Source: Ceratopteris richardii (taxonomy: Eukaryota > Streptophyta > Polypodiopsida > Polypodiales > Pteridaceae). From it: a DNA stretch of 64,000 nt. The notes below the pieces were generated by a model, which was not told the DNA's origin, ran no database searches, and saw only the letters and a list, made by a program, of their open reading frames with translations. Shown one piece after another: positions 9,961 through 21,759 of this stretch. How positions within the stretch are numbered: the first letter of the stretch is position 1; the number at the start of each line of letters is the position of its first letter. Made by a program: the position numbers and the translations under genes. The DNA lies in NCBI GenBank assembly GCA_020310875.1, contig CM035428.1, positions 107,449,682 to 107,513,681 of the forward strand. Direction: 5' to 3'.

Positions 9961-10676
9961 TGTAGCTCAGTGATGAGTAGCACCTCCTTAAGTGTCAATG
10001 CGGGAAGACGTGAGGATGGTATGATGACCTCGAGCAAGTGAAGGCACAAGTGCATGAGTGAGAAGCACACTAACATGCACACACATACACACACACGCGC
10101 ACACAAGGCAAGAGCAAAGAGAGGGACAATGGAGTTCTTTTAGATTACTTCCAAAATGCTCATACAACTTCAAATCAATTATAAGCTACCTCAAAAATGA
10201 GCTCTCTAGCTCTATTTATAGTTTTTGTCTAGGTTTTGGCCGTGTCCATACCTAGTGTCCGGCCTAGTTAAAAATTAGGTTCTAGGCCCCATTTGAAGGC
10301 TCAAATGGAGTCTAAAAATTATGAAAACTGGTAGGTAGCTACTTGTAATGCTCCTCAAGCTCAAGGACTCCTTGGCTTGCACAAAATGGAGCTACAAAAA
10401 TATGAAATGGTATTTATAATGGCTTTTAGTGATGAAAATCACTATTTTTGTAGGGATTTCCTCTAACGATTTGACATACACATCTTCGAGCTTCCTACTT
10501 GCTCCTTCTCCTTATGTGTCCACCTCTTTGATATGCTTTAGCTTCCTGAAAAAATAATGGCCTACTTGCCCGATCTTTTTTGACTACTCTGTTTGCTTGT
10601 ACCTTCTCTTCGCTCTGACTCCCTTCGTTGGCTTCCTTGTCTTGTTAGTCCTTCAGTTCCTTGACTACTGCTAACA
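9961..10676 (-). repeat. E1 5' LTR
   Basis: This 716-bp LTR begins (minus strand) with TGTTAGCAGTAG and ends with GAGCTACA. The boundaries come from alignment with the LTR at 61520-62155 and from the adjoining PBS. A TATAAATA box lies at 10213-10220 (minus strand). About 110-140 bp downstream of it is a GT/AC-alternating tract (around 10074-10106) conserved in all LTRs of this family. The partner 3' LTR is outside the window, so neither age nor target-site duplication can be read. Confidence 0.85.
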
Positions 10677-13600
10677 AAATGCTTTCGTCGACTTGTGCTG
10701 CAGACTCCGAATACTTTTATTTGTCTGAAGCCTATATCCCTTAAATTACTTAGAGCCAAACACTCCATACTTCTTGACTGCATATACATGTATGACAAAC
10801 TTTAGAGCAGGCACATCTGTCAAATGCAAAAAGCTCCTGTGTGATCTGTCACATGAAAGTCAAACCTGCGATATATCTAGATCTCGGTGCCACTTTTTAA
10901 AATTTCCTCATAAGTTTTTTCTAGGTGCATTAGAGAGGAAATAGTGGAATCAACAATAGTGTGTGCAACTGTGGATTCGTCTTAAGATTCTAGAACAGTC
11001 ATGAAAACAGTAAGCCTCTGAGTGGGTGTAGCAACAACATAACTTATCAAAAGAGAAAACAACATCAGATTGTTCAGAGGTGAAGGTCCTAATTCTTGTA
11101 AAAAGTTGTGTATGTAAACTCCAAGGTCTACAACAATCTAAGTGCTTCTTCCTCAAAATTTCACCCCCCCTGAGCAGTCACAAGGTCTTGGCCAATTTAT
11201 CACAACCTATCAACCCAGATACCTCTTCGAGCAATTTTCCTGCATTCATAAGTCAAGGTGTCCTATAGAGTAGCCCTATTCAGCTTCAGTCCTGAGTAGA
11301 GCCCATGTGTTATAAAGTGATTGGTCCTTCAATCTCGATATTTCTAAAAAAATACTCCACATGTATTTCTAGCATTTCTAGTCAGCAATGCGTATGACCT
11401 CCCCATTGAGTAACCATAATATCATTCTTACATTTGGGAGAGAAAGTATAACTACCCAACTCCCTCCGAGCAATGCCTAGCTATACTGAAAAGCTCCAGA
11501 TCACAGATCTAAATAAACACAGCAGTTCCCTTCAATCATAAAAAATGGTCTGCAGTACAAGTGATTTCGCTCATCATTAAAGTCCCCTGGAATGAAGTAC
11601 TTCTGCACAATGACCATTATTCTAGAACTTCACACATCATTCCTGTATGGGAATCACAAAAGCTAAGTTGCATTCTAAAGGATATGCATGGGCAATTATC
11701 AAGAGGTGTTCAAATTATTATGATATGATTACTGTCAGTCAACACAACTAGTAAGTGAGCAATATGATCAACATTGAGGCTGTGTCTCCTGGTTGCATAG
11801 GGACCAACAGCAATTCCAAAAAACTAGGAGTCTTTATTGGCTTTCCTTTGAACCTGCAAAACTCACAACCATTACAACCCTTATGCATCATAGTCTTGAT
11901 TATCCTAACTCAAATCTTGTAGTTGTTATATAATTGGACATGTCAACAAGTTTTAGTGGTGCAACATAGGAACGTTTCGTCATACACTTTCTTCTAAATC
12001 CCAAAGGCAAGAGAACGAAATCAGTTTCACTAATATCCCTATCCACAGGCCATTTATGTAGGACTTGCCCCACGCAATGTGGTGTGCATACAAACTCAAA
12101 GAACCGGTTAGAAAGCCTGTTATCAAAGTGCTAAGAGTTCCCAAAGAGCATCGATTTAAATATTAATTTTATGCCTCTAACAAGAAGAATGATCGTGACA
12201 CCTCTGATTACTTATCCAACAGTTTCAATGGTCCCTAAAATTCTAGCAATATCCGCATCATGAATGTGAAGTGTGAATAAGGTAGGGAAAATGCAACTGA
12301 CCTGAGAGGAAACAAATAGGGATACAACAAAATCCACAATTACCATATTAAGTAAGGTTAGATGAGTTAGTAGAAAAAGCAAGAAGATGAGGCTCCTCAT
12401 AGGCAGTTATTCATATCTCAACCTGATAGTCCACCAGACTGTTTCACACAAAAAACAAGCATAAGTCACCACATCCTTTTCTTGGATAATTCATCGGTTT
12501 CACGTCCTCAACAATTTCCAAAGAAAAGCTCAAACGTCATTTATGATGAAGTGATCTGAAAAAGATATCTTGGAAACTTATCGTGTCCATTTAAAACCCT
12601 CCAAAATCAAGAACATGACAAACATCACAACAAAAAATACAACCTACAAACTTCCAGGTGGGTCCCAGAAGATCCCTTGTTCAGCTCGTAGGAAGCCATA
12701 TGTGAAACAACATAGGCCGATCGAGGTTAACAGAGACAATAATACAAAAAGCATCATAGTAGTTCGACCTTTTCAGCCCAAAATATTGCAAAGGAGGACA
12801 CCATAATGAAGGGAAAAACCTCTAGCCATAGTGGATATCCGCACTGTGGAAGTTTTATCGTATTAGGCCTGCGATATTTTTAACAAAATGGTATTCCCAC
12901 TGAACAAGAAAAATTTACTGTCGAAGGCAAGGTCTGAGGCACATAATCCCAACCATTAGCAAAAAAGAGAGCTCTGGTTGAGATGAGCTGGGCAATAATC
13001 AAAGGGACACCCCGGATGGACCAACCCTTTTTAACTTTAGCACGTCATAAATTCTGAGATTTTGCAAGCCCAAAAGTGAAAATGATGCAAAAGCAGCCTG
13101 GGTGAATTCGCCATAGCTATGAGTGGGTCCGAATGAAGACCAAGGCAAGAGCGTGAAAAGCAAGTCGGTATATCCATGTGTCCAGGTCATGCACAATGTT
13201 TCTGGTCTATAAGGAAGTCGAGACAAAGATCATGGAGCCCCTTAGCGGAACAACCCACCAAGAACATAGACTGAACATCTCAAAGATGTGATGAATGTAG
13301 CGTGCACAACCTCAAATCTGCCATGAAAACTCCTCAAGGATGGGGAAGCCGGAAGATGCTCAACCCCAACATGACCTACAAAGAGCACGAGCAGACCATC
13401 TTCCACAGAATGATAGGAGCGAGAAGAGGCATGAACAGAATAGGTAGGTGGGGCTCGACTGGGCAGTGTGCGATGATGGAAAGCTAGCGGCAGTTCGATC
13501 TTGACAGAGGTTGGAGATGGGGCACTCTACCGCCATCAAAGCTCCGCCCAACAGTAGACACCATCAGAATGCATGCCAACCAAGAGTATAGCTTAGTACG

Positions 13601-14600
13601 AATGCAGGTATTGAGAGGCAACCCCAGTGTTCCCACAACAAGGTCTTGCCAATGGGAGAAGATAGATACCAGGGAAGGTATGCACCGCCTTAGCAACCGA
13701 TAGGGAGAATAACACCCACCACAATAGGAATCGAGGAGCAAGAAGGTGAAGCCACAACCGAAAGGTCAAGGGCCAAGCAATAGCCGACGGAGTTGCAAGG
13801 AAGTGATCAGAGCGCTACCCCCCTGAGAGAGCAACAAGAGATGCCCCAGGAGAGCAGAGCTCTCGCCTCGTGGCGTGGGGAACAACGATACAGAGCGGAC
13901 ACAACTGAGCCCTCGACAGGGAGCTGCCCATGCAGGCCTTATGGACAAGCAAAAGTTCAATGAACTGAATGAATACTCACCTAACCAACTTAACTTCGAA
14001 ATAGAACGTGGGTACTGGGCATGGGAGTCGACCTCAGAGAGTGATGTGAGAGCATCCAAAGATGCAAGCCTCAAAAATACGCGGGATTAACGAATTAACA
14101 AAAAGAAGATTTACCAACTCCTCAAGACTCATGCAATATTTATTGATCCTTTGTGTGTGATGGAAAGTATCCAATGAAGAGTTAGCTCAAACACTAAGTT
14201 ACCGCTACCGTAAATCTTCTCTTCCCTTAATTGCTTCAAATTTTGATATTCTAAAAATTGAAAAGAGGGAAAGATAAGAGAGAGAATAGTCTATCCCTCT
14301 TCCCAAGAGTATCACTCCAAAAGAGGTGACTGAGATGGAGAGTGATGCTTTGAGTGAGTGTGAGAGAGTGGGTATATGTGAAGAATTGAGAGAGAGAAGA
14401 GGGTCGGGGTGTTTTTATGCGTCAAACAGAAATGAACCAAAATTACACTACAAAAACAAGAAAATGGGAGGCAAATGGCCCAAACGAAGGGTGAAAGTGC
14501 CAAGCACAAACTCAAATCCTACGTAATTGAGTAAAAAAAAAATTGCAACACAATACTTTACCACATGTTCTTGAGCTCTCCAAGTGATGAAAGGCCGACC
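10677..14600. other. Unassigned 3.9 kb, no recognisable gene
   Basis: I find no conserved domain, LTR pair or structural RNA here. Only short open frames occur on either strand. The right part (about 13-14.6 kb) should be the leader or inner region of the minus-strand element whose 5' LTR lies at 14625-15363, because that PBS points this way. A weak C-x2-C peptide near 11850 (minus) hints at a decayed gypsy integrase but is not strong enough to call. Confidence 0.4.
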
Positions 14601-14619
14601 ATCCCCGGCAACGACGCCA
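14601..14619 (-). other. Primer binding site, tRNA-Asp type
   Basis: The minus strand reads TGGCGTCGTTGCCGGGGAT, one mismatch from the tRNA-Asp complement used by E1. It sits 5 nt from the LTR end at 14625. Confidence 0.75.
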
Positions 14620-14624
14620 AAAAG

Positions 14625-15363
14625 TGTTGTGGTTGTAGCAAGGAACACCCAAAACCCACACCACCTTGCATGGAAGCAAGAAGGAAAGCTCCAGAGTGAC
14701 TCTCCTCTCATCCACCCCTACCTCCCACATGTTCAAGCCATTGGCAACAGCCCCGGGCTTTGCCACATGCTTGAAAACAAGGAGAATAGGGAGTCAAGGA
14801 TCCTAGTCCATGAGGAAAATACAAGAGAATGCAACTACTCTACTCACACAAAGGAGAGACATGCATAGGCACACACGCACCACTCTCACACACTCACAAA
14901 GACAAAAATACATATAAATGTAACAAGTCTTGGAGTAAATGAGAGCATCTTCCATTGATAAAGGATTCTACATGAGAGCACGTCGACCAAAAGCTCCCTT
15001 CTTTACAAAAATGAGCTCATATTTATAGGCTAAGCTCTATTCCCCATGTGCCTCTTTGAAAAGTCAAAAAGGTGATTCTCTCTCTAACTTCCAATCTTCT
15101 AGGATATTCCAAGATCAAGTATGTAACTACCAAATCCCCAAAAAAGACATGCGTGGGAATTTTTACGTGGGAATTCCTTAGAAGGGCAAAAAGGGTGAAA
15201 ATATGAAGAGTCTTTTATACTAAGGCATAAAGAAGTATTAAAAAGTGCCCTAAGAGAGTGTTCACATGTGACACTCAAGTATATACAAGGAGGATTATTC
15301 TCATGGTCTTAAGAAGGGTTCCTATGCACATTTGTGGATGTGTGCATACCCTACATCCCAACA
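14625..15363 (-). repeat. Gypsy-type 5' LTR (or solo 5' end), unassigned family
   Basis: This is a 739-bp segment. Its minus-strand ends are TGTTGGGATGTAG and CTACAACCACAACA, a good terminal inverted pair, next to a tRNA-Asp type PBS. A TATAAATA box lies at 15020-15027 (minus strand). A CAC-rich stretch near 14870-14900 resembles the tract in E1's LTR, but the overall sequence is different. No second copy of this LTR is visible, so the rest of the element is lost, deleted or unrecognised. Confidence 0.7.
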
Positions 15364-15439
15364 AGCATCCATAATCTATGTAGAATACATGCTCATCTTA
15401 CTTACCTTCCTTCATTGTCATGTTCATAAGTATAAGTGA

Positions 15440-16060
15440 ATCCTATTGAGCTTGATCATATGTGTAATATTTTGTAATGTCTCCTTGTTTTGTATCCTCC
15501 TTAATAGTTGTGGTTGTATGAATTGTTGTTGCATCCATAAGAGTTGTTGTACCCATGTCTTGAAGTTCCATAGCCTCCTCTATTATATCCTCTTCCCCTC
15601 TGATTCCTTGCATCCATTGTATGTGTAATATGTTGTAGTGTCTCCTTCTTTTGTATCCTCCTTAATAGTTGTGGTTGTCAAAATTGTTGTTGCATCCATA
15701 AGAGTTTTTATACCTGCCTCTTGAAGTTCCATAGCCTCCTCTATTGTTTCCTCTTCATCTTCCTAAAGAAATTCTTTGTGATGTGATTTGATAGACCACA
15801 TATGGCACATGGTGATGAGCTTTGACCTCTCCCCTTTTCTTTTCTACCTCCTCTGTCTCTTCATCTTAAACCTCTACCCCTACCTACAAAATTAGCTTGA
15901 GAGGTACTTCCTTCATCATCAAATTTCTTACCTTTTCATTTGTTGTCCTTGCCTTTTTTCTTATCTATATAGAGGGTAGAGAATTGGTTAACTTTTTGGT
16001 TCTCATCATTCTTCATCAACTTGCCTTCATGTGTGAAGAGTTGCCCCCTGAGAGTGTTGA
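15440..16060 (-). pseudogene. Decayed copia gag with zinc-knuckle remnant
   Basis: On the minus strand, with several stops, the translation gives Lys-rich Gag, an Arg-Gly-rich stretch (GRGRG, NNRGGYGTSRGRY) and CAICGLSNHITKNF. The last is a CX2CX4H knuckle whose final Cys is now Phe. It closely resembles CWICGLSNHLAHDC in the intact element C2, so it is an old relative of that family in opposite orientation. It is not expressed as a protein in its present form. Confidence 0.6.
15486..15755. repeat. Tandem duplication inside copia gag remnant
   Basis: Two copies of a stretch of about 100 bp (starting near 15486 and 15648, period about 160 bp) share the words TTGTATCCTCCTTAATAG and TTCCATAGCCTCCTCTATT. 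The duplicated part encodes the Arg-Gly-rich Gag tail on the minus strand. Confidence 0.75.
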
Positions 16061-17570
16061 AATTAGGTTTTGACTATGTTCTTATAACACTGTGAAGAGG
16101 TGATGGGTAGTACAAAGAAATGAGATGGTCTGAGCAAAATCATGCTCTAGGAATAGACTTGATAACTTTAGAGACCCTTAGTAGACACCCTAAGCCTCTA
16201 CTATATGCAATTAGATCACTATAGTACCTTGGAGCATAATTAAAAAATCTCTGTGTCAAAACAAATGACTTGTGAATGTAAAGCACCTTGAGAAACTTTC
16301 TACTTATGGAAGAAAGCTCTCATTGTTTTATTCAATGCTCACAAACTGGTAGAAATTGTCCAGAGAGATTTTTCACACTCTCAATTGAAGTGTTAAGCAA
16401 GCTATCAAAGTTATTCATGAATTTAGAGTGAGAAAAATTAGAGCAACATGCATAAGAAGTCTGGGGGTAGTCCGGACTTTTTGGGAAGAAGATGATACAC
16501 ATACCTTGTCACATAGATTTGCCCATATCTCAAGATCTATGTATCAAATGGTCATGAAAATTTATAAACATAATTATTATAGTGTAGTTAAGTGTTTCAA
16601 TTGATTTATTGGACAACGAGTACTCACACTGAGAAAAATGACCTAGAGAATTTGACAAGGTTACTCAAAGTATTGTAGCAAACAACAGAGATTCACAAAT
16701 CAATATAAAATCTATTGCTAATGGAAATATGATACAAAGAGAGTGTGCATGACTTCTCTATCTTCCAGATACTACATTGCTCACTTAATATGAGTGTGAT
16801 GATAAGGTCAATCCTCTTTGTCATACTATGACTCAACGCATAGTGTATTTATACACATTTTTACTTGATAACTGTTAGATCTTCCACCTAAAAATAAAAA
16901 ATGACCCTGAATTATAAGAGATTATTTGAGATTTGAATTCAAAATTAACTCATTGTTTTTTGCTCTCATTAGACTCACGAGATTCTTCCATTCTTCACTT
17001 TTATCTTTGATTGAGATAACATAAAGGTTTTAACCTTTGAAGCCTCTAAAGCATATCTTTCAATGGATGCATTTTTATGCTCTATAAATCAAGAAAAGTC
17101 CAATAAGCATTTAAGCAAGCACTTAGGTTTGCTCCATGCACCAACAAGATACACCATAGACACAATCCCTCAAAAACAGACTCATGCAGGCTCAAATTAC
17201 AATCAATAAGCATATGAATATCAGTGTGACATAGAATAAAAGTTCTTTTTCTCCCTCTCTCTCTATTGCTTTAGTTATGCTCTCATCATAGTCTTCATAT
17301 GCCATTCCAATTGTTAGTACTCGGTAATGGACTACAAGAGCAATGCGTATGCTGAAATTCATTAAATGCCAAATAATGTACTCGATTTAGGAATGGTTGT
17401 CAATAGCATCCCATTGATCCAAAAGCTTAATACATATATGTGGGTCCACCACCCCGTTACTTGCAATACCTACTTGGGATTGAATTATCCCATTGGTACA
17501 AAAGCAGAATTACACAAAAACATATTCTAGTAGTGGCCTTATACATCAATGTTCTTCAAGAGGGATGATA
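16061..17570. other. AT-rich sequence with no gene; possible old copia LTR
   Basis: No protein domain is seen. The segment ending near 17147 (minus-strand start TGTTGGTGCATGGAG) resembles the edge at 19981 (TGTTGGTGCAAATGAG). Both are preceded inward by AT-rich sequence containing TTGAATTCAAA. It could be the 5' LTR of the minus-strand copia whose gag remnant lies at 15440-16060, but I cannot fix its inner end or a PBS. Confidence 0.3.
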
Positions 17571-18060
17571 ACAATGCATTCTAATTTTATCTATGTTAGA
17601 GATCTTATAATCAATGATGATGAAGAAGATGGTTCCAAAGACATCGATTTCAAGTTATAATCATGCTTTGAAATTTATATTCTTAGTGAATTAAGATATT
17701 TCTTGGGCATTGAAGTTGTTTACAAGGTGAGGGGTGCTTGAATCATGCAAATAGAGCACCTATGAAACATATATGGTATGATTAGGATCAGACAATGTAG
17801 ACCACAATAGAACTAGGTGGATGGCAACATCAAATTGTGTTGTAAAGAAGGTTTTGAATGAGCACATATGAGCTTATACAAGTATACCATTTATTTTTTG
17901 ATTTATTTTACCATTAAGAGACTCAAAATAGCATATGAAGTGGCAAGTTTATCCCAATACATCTTGGCACCTATGATTCCACATATAGTTTTAGTCAAAA
18001 GAACTATAAGGAATCTTAATGAGAGTATTCACAAGGTGGTTTTTATACTCTCCATGATTA
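17570..18060 (+). pseudogene. Decayed copia reverse transcriptase fragment
   Basis: With stops and frame changes, the plus strand gives a motif C remnant (YVRDLIIND in place of YVDD), then SELRYFLGIEVVYKV and a stretch resembling the RT-RNase H connection of copia pol. The catalytic Asp pair is damaged. No LTR can be tied to it. It is a different and older copy than the C1 and C2 elements. Confidence 0.55.
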
Positions 18061-18134
18061 TTTAAAGGTATAAAAATACAATTATATTGAATAGGTTAGA
18101 TTAAGAGAATATAGAAGAAGTAGAAGTGGGTTTG

Positions 18135-18364
18135 TGTTTGAGTTAGACTTCTGCAGAAGCATGCGAACAACACAAGGAAGAAGAAGAAGCTTGGAGCTCA
18201 ACACACAATACTGAATGTATTAGCACTAGAATGTACAAAGATAAGTAGCAGGTTAGGGCAATAGGCCTATATACAATCCAAGGGAAAAAAACCTCCTAAA
18301 GAGGAAAAAAAGTGCCCGGTGGTCCTAGAGCCTTCACACACATCACTACCTAAATATATCAACA
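18135..18364 (-). repeat. 3' LTR of truncated copia (C1 family)
   Basis: This 230-bp LTR is homologous, in reverse orientation, to the C1 LTRs. Its minus-strand start is TGTTGATATATTTAGGTAG and its end is near CTAACTCAAACA. It lies downstream of the RNase H remnant, so it is the 3' LTR of a 5'-truncated copy. Confidence 0.8.
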
Positions 18365-19512
18365 AATCCTCCCTAGGAGTGATGCGATAAACAAGGAGCT
18401 GGCACTCATGTATAAGGAAGTGCCAAGCTATGTGGAAATCACTCCACAAAAGGAAGTAAGCCCAAAGCTTTGCCAAAAGCTTCAAACTTCTCCCTAGGCA
18501 GAGCCTTCGTGAAAAGGTCTACAATGTTCTCCTGCGTGGGACATATGCCAAGATGATCTCTCCAACAGAGAACCTCTTCCTGACATAATGATAATGCATC
18601 TCAATGTGCTTAGTGTGAGCATGGAACACAGGGTTCCTCACAACTGCCAATACGCTCTAGCTGTCAGTGAAAATGGTGGTGACAGAAGACTGACCAACAC
18701 CCAAATCAGCCATAAGGTGTCTGAGCCACACACACACTTAACAGTCACTGTGAAAGCTGCCCTATACTCAACCTCACAATTGGAAGTGGCCACAGTAGGC
18801 TGCTTCTTGCTCAACCAAGATATACATGAGCTACCAAGCATGAAGCAAAAGCCACTAGTGGACACACGAGTGTCATAACAACCAACCCAATTAAAGTCAG
18901 AAAAAGCATGCAAATCTGGTGATAGTGATCCCCCCTTGGGATAAAACAACCCAAGTAGCCGAGTAACACTCAAGTAGCGAAAGATGCGCTTAACCGGCTG
19001 CCAATGCTGGACTCCTAGGAAATGCATAAACCTACTCATTTGTGAGACAACAAACTGAATATCTGGCTGAGTAATGCATAAGTAAATCAAGCATCCAACA
19101 GCCTGCTGATAGAGAACAACATCAAATGCATCTATCTCTAGCATCATGAAGACTCAGTCGTAAATCTGTCTCCATAGGAGTGGCAATAGGTTTACACTTT
19201 TCAAGGCCAAATCGCTGCAATAATGTGTCAATATATTTCATTTGACACAATGCCATTGCACCATCAACGTGCATAAACTGAATGCCCAAATAATGATGCA
19301 AATTCCCCAGATTAGACATCTCAAATGAGGCATGTAAATCAGCCTTGAAATCAACAATATGCTTCTCATAAGGACCAGTGAGCAACATGTCATCAACATA
19401 CATCACAGTGATCAGAAGTACATCATTAGCATGCCTGACATATAAGGTGCTTTCAGTTGGACTGTTCTCAAAACCATGTGCAATCAGATAGGCATGCATT
19501 TTTTCATAGATG
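18365..19512 (-). pseudogene. Truncated copia RT-RNase H (C1 family)
   Basis: The minus-strand reading shows copia RT with YVDDMLLTG and the LHHYLGIQF region (about 19122-19512), then RNase H (about 18638-19147) with the STSGFCFMLG and SWLSKKQPTVATS type motifs. Frame breaks separate the pieces. Similarity to C1 stops abruptly near 19512, inside RT, so the 5' two thirds of this element are missing. C1 itself is intact across the same point, which makes this an independent copy. Confidence 0.8.
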
Positions 19513-19981
19513 ATCATAGCAAAGAAGTAAAGTAAAGATGTGATCAATGTATATGTATTAAATCACATAGAAATACAATGACATTCACAATGTATAATTG
19601 CAAAATGTGAGGGTATTGAAGTGGCTATAGAATGAGCTCACTAATCACACGAATCCCTCTTAATTGATTTCCAAATCGAGGGCCTTTCCATGCGAGATTT
19701 TGATCCATTTTTATAGCTATTGGAGCCAACTTTTGAATTCAAATTCAAGCTCTTCACCATAAAATGAGTCCTAAACTTTAGGACTCACTTTCTTATCAAT
19801 CAAATACCAAGAATTTGAGATTTGATTACTCCTAACTCCACATGGGGTTAGTGGAATTACCATATGCACTTTTACAAGGATAAAAGTAAATTGACTTTTA
19901 CAAGGGAAAGGTCATATGTGACTATATGAGATAAATTCCAATTGTCCAAGTATGTAGGCATGGACTCATTTGCACCAACAA
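19511..19981 (-). repeat. Possible solo LTR between two truncated elements
   Basis: This 470-bp noncoding block has one edge with LTR character (CACCAACA at 19974-19981, i.e. minus-strand TGTTGGTG) and homology on both outer sides stops at its borders. It shares edge sequence with the block ending near 17147. No target-site duplication is visible, so the call is tentative. Confidence 0.3.
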
Positions 19982-20975
19982 AGAACATCAATGGACTAGC
20001 CATGACTTATCATCAAGGATAATGGACTTGGAACAATTAGTGGAAAACAGGCTGAAAGTAGCAGCATGCATATATGCAACCAAGAAACAACAAAAAGCTT
20101 ATTTCGATGCACATGTGAAAGATAAAGGCTTAAAAGAAGGTGACTTAGTCCTAGTGTATACGCTGAAACAACACGCACAAAAGCTAGAGAAAGGTGGTTA
20201 TGGACCTATGATTATCAATTGATTTTTGACAAATGGAACGGTACAATTAGCCACCCTAGAAGGAGAGATAATGCCTAATTACATTAGTGGTTGTAAGAAC
20301 CTCTTACAGAGGATATGCTTAGACGACTCATGTTGGCAAAGAAGCATAAGGAAGAAGAAAAAAGAATACAAAAGGAAGCTCAAGCAGAAGCTTTAGAACA
20401 CATTAAACACATGAAACTAAGAAGAAAAGGACTAGGGAGAGAACATTATAACTATCGTGAAGAAACACTGAGATATCCCATGGCCATGTGTCACACAAAG
20501 CCAACTACTCATCCTAGCATAGTGGATAGGAGACCATTCATTACAGTCATGCTAACACAAGGCAACACCCAATAGGAGCTTAGAGCTTTAATTGATTCAG
20601 GTGTTGTGACTAGTGTGATTAGGTGTTCCCACTATAAGGACTTCAGATTAGAAATGCACCCAATTGAGACATACTTGATAGGGTTAGGAGGCATGGAAAC
20701 CCCTTGCATGGGTGAGGTGGACCTTCCTATCCTCATACACGAGATGACCATGACTATGAAACTCCTAGTGTGCCATGACGATGACATGATAGAACCATTA
20801 ATCCTTGGCCAAGATTGGTTATACGATCACTCAGTGGACTTAAATATTAAGAAATACTCCCTACAGATTAGGAACTTAGACCAACAACGAGCAATACCGC
20901 TTGAATTCCCTAACCATACACCCCCTGAGGAATGTAACCCCATACCATATGAAATGACTTCAAAGGAGGACTGAA
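19982..20975 (+). pseudogene. pol: Gypsy unit U0: integrase C-terminus and second protease domain
   Basis: Homology to E1 starts within the linker before the integrase C-terminal domain (YFDAHVKDKGLKEGDLVLVY) and continues through a charged helical region. It ends in a second-protease domain with LIDSGVVTSV (about 20590-20625), YLIGLGGMETPCMGEV and LILGQDWLYDH (about 20800-20830). Stops at about 20220 and 20572 break the frame. The sequence is clearly diverged from both E1 and U1 while the DSG and LGQDW motifs are retained. Upstream pol is missing. The 3' continuation is interrupted by copia C1. Confidence 0.8.
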
Positions 20976-21195
20976 AGATTTTTGGACAAATTTGTCAAAT
21001 AAGTCAAATCGATCCAATGTCAACCCATGCAGGCTTGGCGATGGATAGTTGCCACTTGGGAGCACATCAAGAGGTCTTCCCCTGGTCTTCCTTTGCACAA
21101 CAAGGGGATTACATCAGCGGCCAAGTGGATTGCATTGGCTGCCAAATGGGCACTATTGCCTCTTCACACCTATCCTCCACACTTCTAGCGGACCA
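20976..21195 (+). other. U0 3' region left of the C1 insertion
   Basis: Noncoding remainder after U0's protease-2 frame. It ends at the left copy (gacca, 21191-21195) of C1's target-site duplication and resumes at 32327. Confidence 0.6.
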
Positions 21196-21424
21196 TGTTG
21201 ATATATTTAGGTAGTGATGTGTGTGTACACTAGCACCGTCGGGGCACTTTTTTCCCTCTTTAGGAGGTCTTTTTTCCTCGGATTGTATATATGCCTATTG
21301 TCCTAATGGGTTACTCAACTTTGTACATTCTAGTGGTAATACATTCAGTATTGTGTGTTGTACTCCAAGACTTTTCTTCTTCCTTGTGTTGTTCACGTGC
21401 TTCCATAGACATCTAACTCCAAAA
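21196..21424 (+). repeat. C1 5' LTR
   Basis: Starts TGTTGATATATTTAGG; the end is aligned to the CCAACA end of the 3' LTR (here CCAAAA). A TATATAT stretch lies near 21286. The PBS follows 2 nt later. Confidence 0.85.
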
Positions 21425-21426
21425 AT

Positions 21427-21437
21427 TGGTATCAGAG
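21427..21437 (+). other. C1 primer binding site, tRNA-iMet type
   Basis: TGGTATCAGAG, the usual plant copia PBS core complementary to initiator tRNA-Met. Confidence 0.85.
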
Positions 21438-21759
21438 TAGGTTGCCACTTCATCTAGGGCATTGTTGACACCTCTCCGGTCACAATCTCATAATTGCACA
21501 AAATTTGGTATGCATACTCACGGTGATTTTGTGGTGCCAAAATTATGATCTGAGCTCGTTTTGGCCTCCAAATACAGTATCACAGTGCTTTTGTAGGCTA
21601 TTTCATCTTTTTGTGCCAAAGATATATATATAGGTTTCAATTTGCTACTCTAAGAATCTCAAAGTCTGCTACAGGCTTAATAGAACCCGTCAGGGTAGTT
21701 TTGTTCAACTTTTTCAGATACAATCATTTTTTTGCATCAGGGTATTTTAGTCAGCGGCC

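Noticed and set aside
11600..12100. Chromovirus-like integrase remnant on the minus strand (C-x2-C peptide with downstream Pro/Leu-rich stretch)
   Set aside because: Only a faint resemblance, needing several frame changes, with no catalytic motif; below my threshold.
13000..14090. Several short open frames on both strands (75-102 codons)
   Set aside because: Overlapping, no shared domain, no codon signal I can see; treated as noise in unassigned sequence.
15446..15628. Cys-rich small protein on the plus strand (60 codons)
   Set aside because: Antisense to the decayed copia gag; Cys codons arise from the reverse complement of Asn/Gly-rich coding sequence.
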